Below the pieces are notes generated by a model. It was not told where the DNA came from, searched no databases, and saw only the letters and a program-made list of their open reading frames with translations. From Nakaseomyces glabratus (Eukaryota; Ascomycota; Saccharomycetes; Saccharomycetales; Saccharomycetaceae), in the NCBI RefSeq assembly GCF_010111755.1, contig NC_088957.1:124001-188000 (forward strand): a stretch of 64,000 bases of DNA, in the 5' to 3' direction. This document shows, in pieces, positions 57,129 through 64,000 of this stretch. The position numbers and the translations under genes are program-made. The number at the start of each line of letters is the position of its first letter. The stretch's first letter is position 1.

Positions 57129-57653
57129 ATGTCTGCTAAAACTCAAAATGTTATGCGTGAATTGAAGATCGAGAAGTTGGTCTTGAACATCTCCGTTGGT
57201 GAGTCTGGTGACAGATTGACCAGAGCTTCCAAGGTTTTGGAACAATTGTCTGGTCAAACTCCAGTCCAATCCAAGGCTAGATACACTGTCAGAACCTTCG
57301 GTATCAGAAGAAATGAAAAGATTGCCGTCCACGTCACTGTCAGAGGTCCAAAGGCTGAAGAAATCTTGGAAAGAGGTCTAAAGGTCAAGGAATACCAATT
57401 GAGAAACAGAAACTTCTCCACTACCGGTAACTTCGGTTTCGGTATCCAAGAACACATTGACTTGGGTATCAAGTACGACCCATCTATTGGTATTTTCGGT
57501 ATGGACTTCTACATCGTCATGGGTAGACCAGGTAACAGAATCGCCAGAAGAAAGAGATGCAGAGCTACCGTCGGTAACTCCCACAAGACCTCCAAGGAAG
57601 ACACCATCGCTTGGTTCAAGCAAAGATACGATGCTGACGTCTTGGACAAATAA
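57129..57653 (+). CDS. RPL11: Ribosomal protein uL5 (large subunit L11)
   Basis: A 174-residue uL5 protein, the same length as S. cerevisiae Rpl11. Start is the ATG at 57129 ([21 protein letters not shown]); a TTG three codons earlier is not used. Conserved stretches include [60 protein letters not shown] and the C-terminal [13 protein letters not shown]. uL5 contacts 5S rRNA and the central protuberance and enters the ribosome as a 5S RNP with uL18, Rrs1 and Rpf2. There is no intron. Codon bias is extreme, as for abundant proteins. It corresponds to YPR102C (RPL11A); any second copy lies outside. Confidence 0.97.
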   Translation: MSAKTQNVMRELKIEKLVLNISVGESGDRLTRASKVLEQLSGQTPVQSKARYTVRTFGIRRNEKIAVHVTVRGPKAEEILERGLKVKEYQLRNRNFSTTGNFGFGIQEHIDLGIKYDPSIGIFGMDFYIVMGRPGNRIARRKRCRATVGNSHKTSKEDTIAWFKQRYDADVLDK

Positions 57654-57792
57654 ACTTGAATCGCTCACATATATAGCTGCTCATTTTTATTAAATACAAA
57701 AAGATAATACAACATCATCATTTCCACACGCCCTTTTTAATTTTTTTTATCTGTCAATCAAGGACTATTTCCAAATGTAAAACTAAGTAGTA

Positions 57793-58263
57793 CTATATAT
57801 ACATGTCCCGCAGACGCATGCAGCTCGCATCCACTGTGTCTGGGTGAGTGCGCCTGTACCGCACTTGTACGTCCCGCCTGTACTTCTCCAGCGCGTCGAG
57901 CTGCCCTTGCAACTTATCGATGCCTGCCTGCATCACTCCGCTGGCACTCTGCTGGCAGTCATTCGAGATGACCCACTGATTCACAATGGTCTTCGATATC
58001 AGCTCGCGCAGCGTAATCTCTGCGTGCCGCAGGTACGAGTCCACAATCTTCAGCAGCCGCACGTCACCAGCATCGTTATATCTCGCGAGGTCTATCCCGC
58101 CGCTCTCAGCGTCTCTACCCTTGGCAGCCATTACCCTGGGCACCTCCGGATGGTACCCTTCCGAGGGCATCGCCCCGCACTCTTCCTCCACAAGCTCATC
58201 TACCCACGCCTCGAACGCCTGGTCCACAGCAGCATCATCAACAAACGGCAAATACGTCTCCAT
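57793..58263 (-). CDS. SNT309: Prp19-complex (NTC) splicing factor, BCAS2 family
   Basis: A 156-residue protein (S. cerevisiae Snt309 has 175). It resembles the BCAS2/Snt309 family: an N-terminal YLPFVDDAAVDQAFEAWVDELVEEE, HPEVPRVM, then DVRLLKIVDSYLRHAEITLRELISK and TIVNQWVISND, followed by a coiled coil (QAGIDKLQGQLDALEKYRRDVQ). Snt309 stabilises the Prp19-associated complex during spliceosome activation. Codon use is very GC-rich, far from the neighbouring RPL11. Order RPL11-SNT309-MRPL51 equals YPR102C-YPR101W-YPR100W, which firms up an otherwise weakly conserved protein. Confidence 0.88.
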   Translation of the reverse strand: METYLPFVDDAAVDQAFEAWVDELVEEECGAMPSEGYHPEVPRVMAAKGRDAESGGIDLARYNDAGDVRLLKIVDSYLRHAEITLRELISKTIVNQWVISNDCQQSASGVMQAGIDKLQGQLDALEKYRRDVQVRYRRTHPDTVDASCMRLRDMYI

Positions 58264-58534
58264 CAGCTCGGTGCTTTGGGGGCTCCTGTAGCTTGCGATA
58301 GCTTTATACTTCTCGAAAGACTACCTTTCTTGTATGACATGAAGTTTTGACATTTATATGGGTCATGTGACACGTAGTTACTAACTCCCAGTGGGATAGT
58401 GTTTCAGTGTAAGACTATATTTATATTGCAGGTATATACAGTGGGAATATATCAGAGCCATTAGAGGCCGCTTTACGTAGGTATGTACAGTTAGTTAGGA
58501 GTCCCAATGGGCCGCTGTTTTGCCAAATCCGTGC

Positions 58535-58957
58535 TCACACCTTGTGCTTTCTTGCGGCGTGCATTGGCGACCATATGCCTCTTACGCTCTGGTTGAGGGA
58601 CTCGACGTTGTGGCCGGCGACACGCTTGTGCAGTATCTCGCCGCTGCAGTCCTTCAACAGCTTGATCTTGTTCTCGACGTTGTCTATATTCTGGTTCCGC
58701 ACGCAAATGACCTTCTCCCTGCCGTTGGTGTACTGCGCCCGCACCAGCGGGTGGCCCGACTTGTTCACCACTTCGAACTGTATGTGCGGCTCTTTGGCAG
58801 CCAGCATGTCCAGCCTGCGCGACCTCAGGAACGCCCTCATCCCGGCAGAGGACCCGCCCCAGTTGCAGTACTGCAGCACCACCTTCTTGCAGGGCTGCAC
58901 AAACGCACCTACACCGTTCCGCGCAATGGAATTCCTAGCAATAGCCTTGACCACCAT
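58535..58957 (-). CDS. MRPL51: Mitochondrial large-subunit ribosomal protein mL43
   Basis: A 140-residue protein, the same length as S. cerevisiae Mrpl51. It opens [19 protein letters not shown] and keeps [62 protein letters not shown] and the end [17 protein letters not shown]. It is an L51/S25/CI-B8 thioredoxin-like fold protein of the mitochondrial large ribosomal subunit. The gene is GC-rich. It shares a 200-base divergent promoter with the YPR098C homologue, and its leader contains a CAACTA-type repeat. Confidence 0.96.
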   Translation of the reverse strand: MVVKAIARNSIARNGVGAFVQPCKKVVLQYCNWGGSSAGMRAFLRSRRLDMLAAKEPHIQFEVVNKSGHPLVRAQYTNGREKVICVRNQNIDNVENKIKLLKDCSGEILHKRVAGHNVESLNQSVRGIWSPMHAARKHKV

Positions 58958-59040
58958 TTATATTTATGTGTATGTGTATGTGTACTTGTAGTTGGTTTAG
59001 TTGTAATTATAGTTGTAGTTGCGATTATACTTCAACTTGT
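58958..59040 (-). repeat. CACATA and CAACTA-type repeat in the MRPL51 leader
   Basis: On the coding strand a CAACTACAA-type tract is followed by CACATACACATACACATA right before the MRPL51 ATG. It resembles the PRE2 leader 2.4 kb away. Confidence 0.75.
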
Positions 59041-59158
59041 AGTTCAAGAAGTGATCCTCGGGTCTTCGTTGAAGGACACAAGGACAAGAAGAAGGGATAT
59101 AAAGAGCAAGGACCTGATATGGTGGGATGGCAAGATAGAAGCGGGAGGACACCAAGCC

Positions 59159-59647
59159 ATGACTGTTAAAGCTACATCTCACCTGCTGTTCTACGCCTTT
59201 GCCTTTGGAGGCACCTCGTTCTACTCCTATGTGGCCTCGCCCGTTGCTTTCAAAGTGCTAGAGCGGGACCAGTTCTCGACGCTGCAGAACCACATGTTCC
59301 CTATGTTCTTCAAGCTGCAGAGCGTCTCGCCCGTGGTGCTGGGCCTCACTGCTCCGTTTGCGCTGTCCAGCTGGGCGCTGTCGAGTCTTGCCGTGGCCTC
59401 GCTGGGCGGGCTCACGAACCTGCTGTGGCTGATGCCCTGGACGCGCCGGATCAAGGAGCAAAGGTGGGAAGTCAAGGAGAAGTACAAGGACGACGCGGAG
59501 AAGCTGGAGGAGCTGGACGCTCCGCTACGCAAGGAGTTCGGCAAGAGCCACGGCCTGAGCCTGCTGTTCAATGTGACACACATCACCGGCCTGCTCGCCT
59601 ACGGGATCATCCTCTCCAGAAACATTGCCAGATACATCCCCAAGTAG
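59159..59647 (+). CDS. TMEM205-like mitochondrial membrane protein, YPR098C homologue
   Basis: A 162-residue membrane protein (S. cerevisiae YPR098C has 161 and an intron). The start is the ATG at 59159 ([24 protein letters not shown]), which needs no splicing; the frame is open far upstream but only antisense to MRPL51. It has membrane spans near residues 8-28, 58-85 and 135-155, [30 protein letters not shown] and a [24 protein letters not shown] loop, the DUF4149/TMEM205 pattern. S. cerevisiae YPR098C is found in mitochondria and has no known function. Codon use is GC-rich. Confidence 0.88.
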   Translation: MTVKATSHLLFYAFAFGGTSFYSYVASPVAFKVLERDQFSTLQNHMFPMFFKLQSVSPVVLGLTAPFALSSWALSSLAVASLGGLTNLLWLMPWTRRIKEQRWEVKEKYKDDAEKLEELDAPLRKEFGKSHGLSLLFNVTHITGLLAYGIILSRNIARYIPK

Positions 59648-60274
59648 GGCTGCTACAACTACTTTCAAGTACCTATGAAGTACCTGTATATCAAGTACCT
59701 GTGAAAGGGACCCCTATGAAGTACATACTAGCCACTTCTATCAGTGCGCTGATGGTGGGGGGAGGAGGCCCACTTCTATTAAATATTCTCATGTACGTAT
59801 AACCATGTGATATATGTACAATATGATAATAAACGTGACTACGTATAACGCTATGAAACGTGACACACGTGACATGATACACGTGACATGACTCACTTTT
59901 GGTTTTCTTGGAGCCACAGTAAGAGCGAATCGAAGATCAGAGAGACAGAAAAAGCAGAAAAAGTCACATGTTATGCTTTCCTTTGAATTTACATCTTGTT
60001 GTGCGTGTGTTTGTGTGTTTGTGTGCGTGTGCTTGTGTACGGAGGGTGGTTCTCAAGGTTGTTTTTGTCTTTAGAATCCCACCACAGTTGTCGCCCAGGA
60101 TGAAAAAAAGCTTAGGACTAATTTGCACGTGATTTTTTCCATCTTTATAAACCAAACCCTCATTATTAAGCTATAACACACATCCACATCCCACATCCAT
60201 ACTCATAGCCCAATACACACATCCACAGTGCTAGGATACTGGAATCGCCTATCATGGATCCCAATTGTATATAA
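59648..60274. promoter_or_regulatory. MET1 promoter region with sulphur-regulon sites
   Basis: This 627-base region holds three CACGTG cores (59866-59871, 59880-59885, 60126-60131), the first two as CACGTGAC 14 bases apart. TGACTCA, a perfect Gcn4 site, is at 59889-59895. CCACAGTT (60082-60089) matches the Met31/Met32 site. A GT-rich low-complexity run lies at 60000-60040. Together they describe control by Cbf1-Met4-Met28, Met31/32 and Gcn4. Confidence 0.7.
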
Positions 60275-62101
60275 ATGGCAGCTCATGATCACCAGCAAGG
60301 ACTACAGAAGACAAGAACAACAACAACAACGGCAACAACAATGATTCCCATGATTACAGCGAGTGTTGCGGGTGGAGAAGTGTCTCTGGTAGTGGGTGGT
60401 TCCCGTGCCGGGCTGGTGAAGAGCCGGGTGAAGACTATAGTTGGTGCTGGTGGTGTTGCTGTGGTGCTGAATGTGGGCTCGCAGTGGAAGCAGTTGGTAG
60501 CGGAGTTTGGCGATGAGAGCGGTGTGCACCTGCTGGACAGGGACTTCCAGTTGCGGGACTTGACCACGCTTGGCAGGGCTGTTACTGCGAAGGTAGTGGA
60601 CCGAGTGTTTGTTAACTTGCCCCTGGAAGAAGACCACAAGGTCAAGTACATCTACGAGCAGTGTGTGAGACTCAGGATTCCGATCAACACTTTCCACAGG
60701 CCCGAGTACTCCACTTTCAACATGATCCCCACGTATGTGGACCCCAAGGGCAGCGGGCTGCAGATTGCTGTGACCACGAACGGGAACGGGTACTTGCTGG
60801 CGAACCGGATCAAGCGCGAGATCGTGAGCCACTTGCCCGCTAACATCTCCGAGGTGGTCACTAACATGGGCGCCCTGAAGGACAGAATCATCAACGAGGA
60901 CATGAAGGTGCTGCTGAAGGAGAGATACTTGGCCACTGACCTGGCGTCGCCCGCAGTCGGGTACGGTCTCGACGAGGACGGCTGGGAGAGCCACAAGTTC
61001 AACAGACTGATCCACGAATTCGATATGACAGAGAGAGAACAACGTGAGAAAAGGGTGAGATGGCTATCGCAGGTGATGGAGTACTATCCATTGACCAAGT
61101 TGGCAGACGTCACCATGGAGACGTTGGAAGGCCACTCTCACACTGCAAGGACACAACAGAGCTCCAAACAGCAATCAAGCACAGACTCTTTGCAACAAGC
61201 GCAAGACAGCAATAGCACTACCGATTCGAATGTTGGTAACCATGTAGATAAGAAACCCAAAATTTCACCAGATCCAAAGGCATCGGAAACAAAGAAAGGC
61301 AGCATCTCATTGGTGGGAAGTGGGCCTGGCTCACTCTCAATGCTTACTTTGGGTGCTCTGAACGAAATAAAAACCGCGGACGTAATCCTGACCGACAAAC
61401 TGGTGCCACAGACCGTTCTGGATATAATACCAAAGGATACCGAGACGTTCACCGCCAGGAAATTCCCAGGGAATGCTGAAAGAGCTCAGGAAGAACTCTT
61501 GGAAAAGGGCCTAGAGTATCTATCACAAGGTAAAAAAGTCGTTAGGTTAAAGCAAGGTGACCCATATATCTTCGGTAGAGGTGGTGAAGAATACAATTTC
61601 TTCAATGCACATGGCTACGAACCTTCTGTGCTACCGGGACTAAGTTCTGCCTTGGCTGCTACCGTGGTGTCAAAGATCCCTGCTACACAAAGAGCAGTAG
61701 CTGACCAAGTTCTGATTTGCACAGGTACAGGAAGAAAGGGTGCGCTCCCAGAAGTCCCTGAGTATGTCAAGACAAGAACCACTGTGTTCCTGATGGCTCT
61801 ACACAGAGTAGACGTGCTTGTGAAGGTACTTCTAGAGAAGGAATGGGACCCCGAGGTCCTCGTGGCCGTGGTGGAGAGAGCTTCATGCCCAGACCAAAGA
61901 ATAACAAGAACTAAATTGAAGTATCTCCCAGCAGTAGTCGAAGAGATAGGCTCGCGTCCCCCAGGACTGTTGGTAATCGGCCAAGCTGCAGGTGTTCTCC
62001 TACCTGAAAGCTCAGTATCGTTTAATGACTCAAACAAATACCACATCGACGAGGGCTACAGAGCCTTTGAGTTGGACGTTAACCAGTTGATCCCAGCATA
62101 A
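60275..62101 (+). CDS. MET1: Uroporphyrinogen-III C-methyltransferase (siroheme synthesis)
   Basis: A 608-residue protein (S. cerevisiae Met1 has 593). The N-terminal half resembles the NAD-binding precorrin-2 module (VVGGSRAGLVKSRVKTIVGAG; KVVDRVFVNLP; FHRPEYSTFNMIPTYVDPKGSGLQI). After a polar Ser/Gln linker (about 285-345) comes the SAM-dependent methyltransferase domain: ISLVGSGPGSLSMLTLGAL, ADVILTDKLVPQ, VRLKQGDPYIFGRGGEEYNFF and VLPGLSSALAA. It methylates uroporphyrinogen III to precorrin-2, the step before siroheme, the cofactor of sulphite reductase. The first 24 residues hold a poly-Thr stretch from an ACA repeat, so a start at the internal ATG 60341 is possible. The 5' 60% is GC-rich and the rest AT-richer. 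It is followed by the YKR070W homologue as in YKR069W. Confidence 0.95.
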   Translation: MAAHDHQQGLQKTRTTTTTATTMIPMITASVAGGEVSLVVGGSRAGLVKSRVKTIVGAGGVAVVLNVGSQWKQLVAEFGDESGVHLLDRDFQLRDLTTLGRAVTAKVVDRVFVNLPLEEDHKVKYIYEQCVRLRIPINTFHRPEYSTFNMIPTYVDPKGSGLQIAVTTNGNGYLLANRIKREIVSHLPANISEVVTNMGALKDRIINEDMKVLLKERYLATDLASPAVGYGLDEDGWESHKFNRLIHEFDMTEREQREKRVRWLSQVMEYYPLTKLADVTMETLEGHSHTARTQQSSKQQSSTDSLQQAQDSNSTTDSNVGNHVDKKPKISPDPKASETKKGSISLVGSGPGSLSMLTLGALNEIKTADVILTDKLVPQTVLDIIPKDTETFTARKFPGNAERAQEELLEKGLEYLSQGKKVVRLKQGDPYIFGRGGEEYNFFNAHGYEPSVLPGLSSALAATVVSKIPATQRAVADQVLICTGTGRKGALPEVPEYVKTRTTVFLMALHRVDVLVKVLLEKEWDPEVLVAVVERASCPDQRITRTKLKYLPAVVEEIGSRPPGLLVIGQAAGVLLPESSVSFNDSNKYHIDEGYRAFELDVNQLIPA

Positions 62102-62422
62102 TACTACAAAATAAACTACATTTGATATAGACTTATTTAATAATTCCTGCATAGTTTATACAATTAATATTTATAGATGCTTTCAAGTCTAGTTTGTGTG
62201 AATCATAAGTCATCGCACGTCGCATCGAACTGTTTTTTCCACATTGCGCTTTCTACAGCAGTCTCTGTGGCAAAATCATTGTTGCTCCTCGAGAAAAGCT
62301 TAAAGCATCGATTCCTCGAGTTAAATATGTAGACCTTATAGCTTGTTCAGTTATGTTCTCGAGAAGGGTTATAAACTTCTGGTTATTCCCAACCATTTTA
62401 CTCAGAAGGAGCACAATTAATC
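62102..62422. promoter_or_regulatory. MET1 / YKR070W-homologue intergenic region with three CTCGAG sites
   Basis: CTCGAG occurs at 62288-62293, 62315-62320 and 62358-62363, within 76 bases and 60-135 bases upstream of the ATG. The hexamer is the core of the stress repressor Xbp1 site. The clustering suggests a regulatory element; the factor is inference. Confidence 0.45.
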
Positions 62423-63484
62423 ATGTTGTCCAGAAGATTCATCTCTACTAGCAGGAAACCATTTGCATTTGCGTTTGATATTGATGGTGTGTTGCTCAGA
62501 AGTAAGAGCCCTATTCCTGGTGCTTCTGAGGGTCTTAAGCTGCTACACAAACATAAAGTTCCCTTTATCCTGTTGACCAATGGTGGTGGTCACTTGGAGA
62601 AGGATAGGACATCGTTTATCTCTGATGCTTTGGATGTCCCTATTTCGCCTGCACAAATAGTGCAAAGTCACACACCTTATAAGTCCTTGACATCCAAATT
62701 TAACAAGATCCTTGCTGTGGGGACGCCATCTGTTAGAAAAGTAGCTGAGAGTTATGGTTTCAAAGATGTTGTCCACCAAACAGACATCATAAGATATGAC
62801 AGAAGTATCACACCCTTTTCGGGCCTAAATGACCAACAATTACAAGAATACTCCAAGGATAAGGCTAATTTGGAGGAAAAACCGTTTGATGCAGTGCTGG
62901 TGTTCAATGATCCTCACGACTGGGCAGCAGACTTGCAAATTATCAACGATCTATTAATTACGCAAAATGGTAAACTTGGAACCTTAAGAGACTCACCATC
63001 ACAAAAGCCATCTATTCCTATCTATTTTTCTAACCAAGATTTACTATGGGCCAATGCCTACAAATTGAATAGATTTGGTCAAGGAGCTTTCAGGTTCTTA
63101 GTACGTGAACTATATAGTAAGATGAATGATGGAATGGCATTAGAAGATATGTGTTTAGGTAAACCAACAAAATTAACTTATGATTTTGCACATCATGTTC
63201 TAATTGATTGGAACAAAAAACTTGAAGCAGGTCAAACTGATTCTTCTGAAATCAATTTACCCCAATTAGGAACTCCAGTATCAGAATCACCATTCACCGA
63301 TGTCTTTATGGTTGGTGATAATCCTGCAAGTGACATAATTGGTGCGCAGAATTACGGTTGGTCAAGCTTCCTTGTCAAGACTGGTGTTTATAGAGAGGGT
63401 GACAATCTGAAGCATGTTAAGCCAACTCACATTGTAAAAGATGTTAGGGTTGCTGTGGAAACAGTTCTAGAAAAATATCTATAA
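62423..63484 (+). CDS. HAD-superfamily hydrolase, mitochondrial, YKR070W homologue
   Basis: A 353-residue protein (S. cerevisiae YKR070W has 352). The N-terminus MLSRRFISTSRKPFAFAF looks like a mitochondrial presequence. HAD motif I is FDIDGVLLRSK with the nucleophile aspartate and DxD pair, motif II is ILLTNGGG, and motif IV is FMVGDNPASDIIGAQNYGW. It belongs to the CECR5-type HAD IIA group. Substrate unknown. It sits between MET1 and DRE2, as in YKR069W-YKR071C. Confidence 0.92.
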   Translation: MLSRRFISTSRKPFAFAFDIDGVLLRSKSPIPGASEGLKLLHKHKVPFILLTNGGGHLEKDRTSFISDALDVPISPAQIVQSHTPYKSLTSKFNKILAVGTPSVRKVAESYGFKDVVHQTDIIRYDRSITPFSGLNDQQLQEYSKDKANLEEKPFDAVLVFNDPHDWAADLQIINDLLITQNGKLGTLRDSPSQKPSIPIYFSNQDLLWANAYKLNRFGQGAFRFLVRELYSKMNDGMALEDMCLGKPTKLTYDFAHHVLIDWNKKLEAGQTDSSEINLPQLGTPVSESPFTDVFMVGDNPASDIIGAQNYGWSSFLVKTGVYREGDNLKHVKPTHIVKDVRVAVETVLEKYL

Positions 63485-63822
63485 TAATAAACAAAAATTA
63501 ATTCAGCTAAAAAGTTGACATTGAGCTCTAGCATCAGAGTCTCAAGAACTAACTGTATATAAAATAACTGTCTTGCACTTTTAAGACCAATAAATATTTC
63601 CTTTATAGAAACGCATTTTCTTTGATACATTCGTGCTTATCACACTTGTATAAATACTAACATTGGGCTCTCGGAACATTCTGCTCGATTATCTGGGCCC
63701 GTAAATACCATGGCCACAGAAGAGAACAATCCAGATAGTATATTTGGATTGTTTAAAATTTCCTGACTCCGCCAACATATTGACATTTCGAACCGATAAA
63801 TTTTGATGTAGTATGACTATTT
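63485..63822. other. Convergent intergenic region YKR070W homologue / DRE2
   Basis: A 338-base region between two gene ends. A short 18-codon frame at about 63709-63765 is not supported as a gene. Confidence 0.5.
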
Positions 63823-64000
63823 TTACAAATCATCAGTGATGCTATCCAAATTGATAGGCTCACCTGGTTTGAATGCTGGAAGACCTAGGTATGGACAACC
63901 TGTACATCTGAAAGCATCACCTAAAGAGCATGAGCCACAGCCACCAACTTTCTTACCGTCGATTGTGAAATCGATTTCTGTTAATTCATCTTCAGTAAAC
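63823..64000 (-). CDS. DRE2: Cytosolic Fe-S assembly protein Dre2 (anamorsin), C-terminal part, cut by window edge
   Basis: Fifty-eight C-terminal residues are present. They contain the CIAPIN1 signature: [32 protein letters not shown], which holds the CxxC...CxxC cysteines for the second iron-sulphur cluster. Dre2 receives electrons from Tah18 for early cytosolic Fe-S assembly. The stop TAA is at 63823-63825. It is convergent with the YKR070W homologue, matching YKR071C. The N-terminal methyltransferase-like domain lies outside the window. Confidence 0.95.
   Translation of the reverse strand, partial: FTEDELTEIDFTIDGKKVGGCGSCSLGDAFRCTGCPYLGLPAFKPGEPINLDSITDDL

Noticed and set aside
58520..59158. 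YPR098C homologue extended upstream by 213 codons
   Set aside because: The extension is antisense to MRPL51 and its leader; the conserved product begins at ATG 59159.

Overview
This is 64 kb of nuclear chromosome from a budding yeast of the Saccharomycetaceae. Genes are compact, mostly single-exon and on both strands. The two introns I can support have the yeast signals GTATGT and TACTAAC. The two tRNA genes are near-identical to baker's yeast tRNAs, and nearly every protein has a recognisable S. cerevisiae counterpart. Gene names below are those of the S. cerevisiae orthologues, recognised from protein sequence and gene order. The species cannot be named from this window. The order is a mosaic of S. 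cerevisiae blocks (parts of chromosomes XII-R, VII-L, XIV-L, XVI-R and XI-R) with internal gene losses. That suits a rearranged post-duplication lineage such as the Nakaseomyces/Candida glabrata group, but this is an inference.

Layout. 1-4.2 kb: KAP95 (5' part only), DIC1, ORM2, NIT3 (YLR347C-YLR351C order). 4.5-10.4 kb: KEX1 and ARO8, divergent around a 2.2 kb gene-free region (YGL203C-YGL202W). 10.7-19 kb: a spliced YNL050C homologue, COG5, MSG5 and VAC7, with COX5A missing between COG5 and MSG5. 19.6-21.6 kb: GRS1, inserted relative to S. cerevisiae, with an upstream in-frame TTG for a mitochondrial isoform. 21.9-32.7 kb: SLM1/2, a YNL046W-like membrane protein, LAP2, spliced YIP3, BOP3, COG6. 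32.8-34.4 kb: a frameshifted gene relic, tRNA-Thr(AGU), NCE103. 35.4-42 kb: GPI15, BDP1, the YNL040W and YNL035C homologues, all on the minus strand. 42.2-46 kb: tRNA-Ile(AAU), RPN7, YTH1, ISR1. 46.6-47.6 kb: LSP1, inserted. 48.1-59.6 kb: COG4, FHL1, PRE2, RPL11, SNT309, MRPL51 and the YPR098C homologue, in almost unbroken YPR105C-YPR098C order. 60.3-64 kb: MET1, the YKR070W homologue and the 3' end of DRE2 (YKR069W-YKR071C).

There are no operons, but related functions recur. Three subunits of the COG Golgi tether (COG4, COG5, COG6) lie in the window. Two proteasome genes (RPN7, PRE2) carry Rpn4/PACE-like promoter sites. The ribosomal-protein transcription factor FHL1 sits two genes from a target-type gene, RPL11, which has tandem Rap1 sites. 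The sulphur gene MET1 has Cbf1, Gcn4 and Met31/32-type sites. The carbonic anhydrase gene NCE103 has a perfect CRE (TGACGTCA).

I saw no transposon, LTR, CRISPR array, rRNA, convincing centromere or subtelomeric sequence, and nothing that clearly amounts to an undescribed multi-gene system. The items most worth a second look are the frameshifted relic next to COG6, the GRS1 dual start, the GC-rich block at 55.6-61 kb, the shortened SLM protein, and the two unusual 5' introns.
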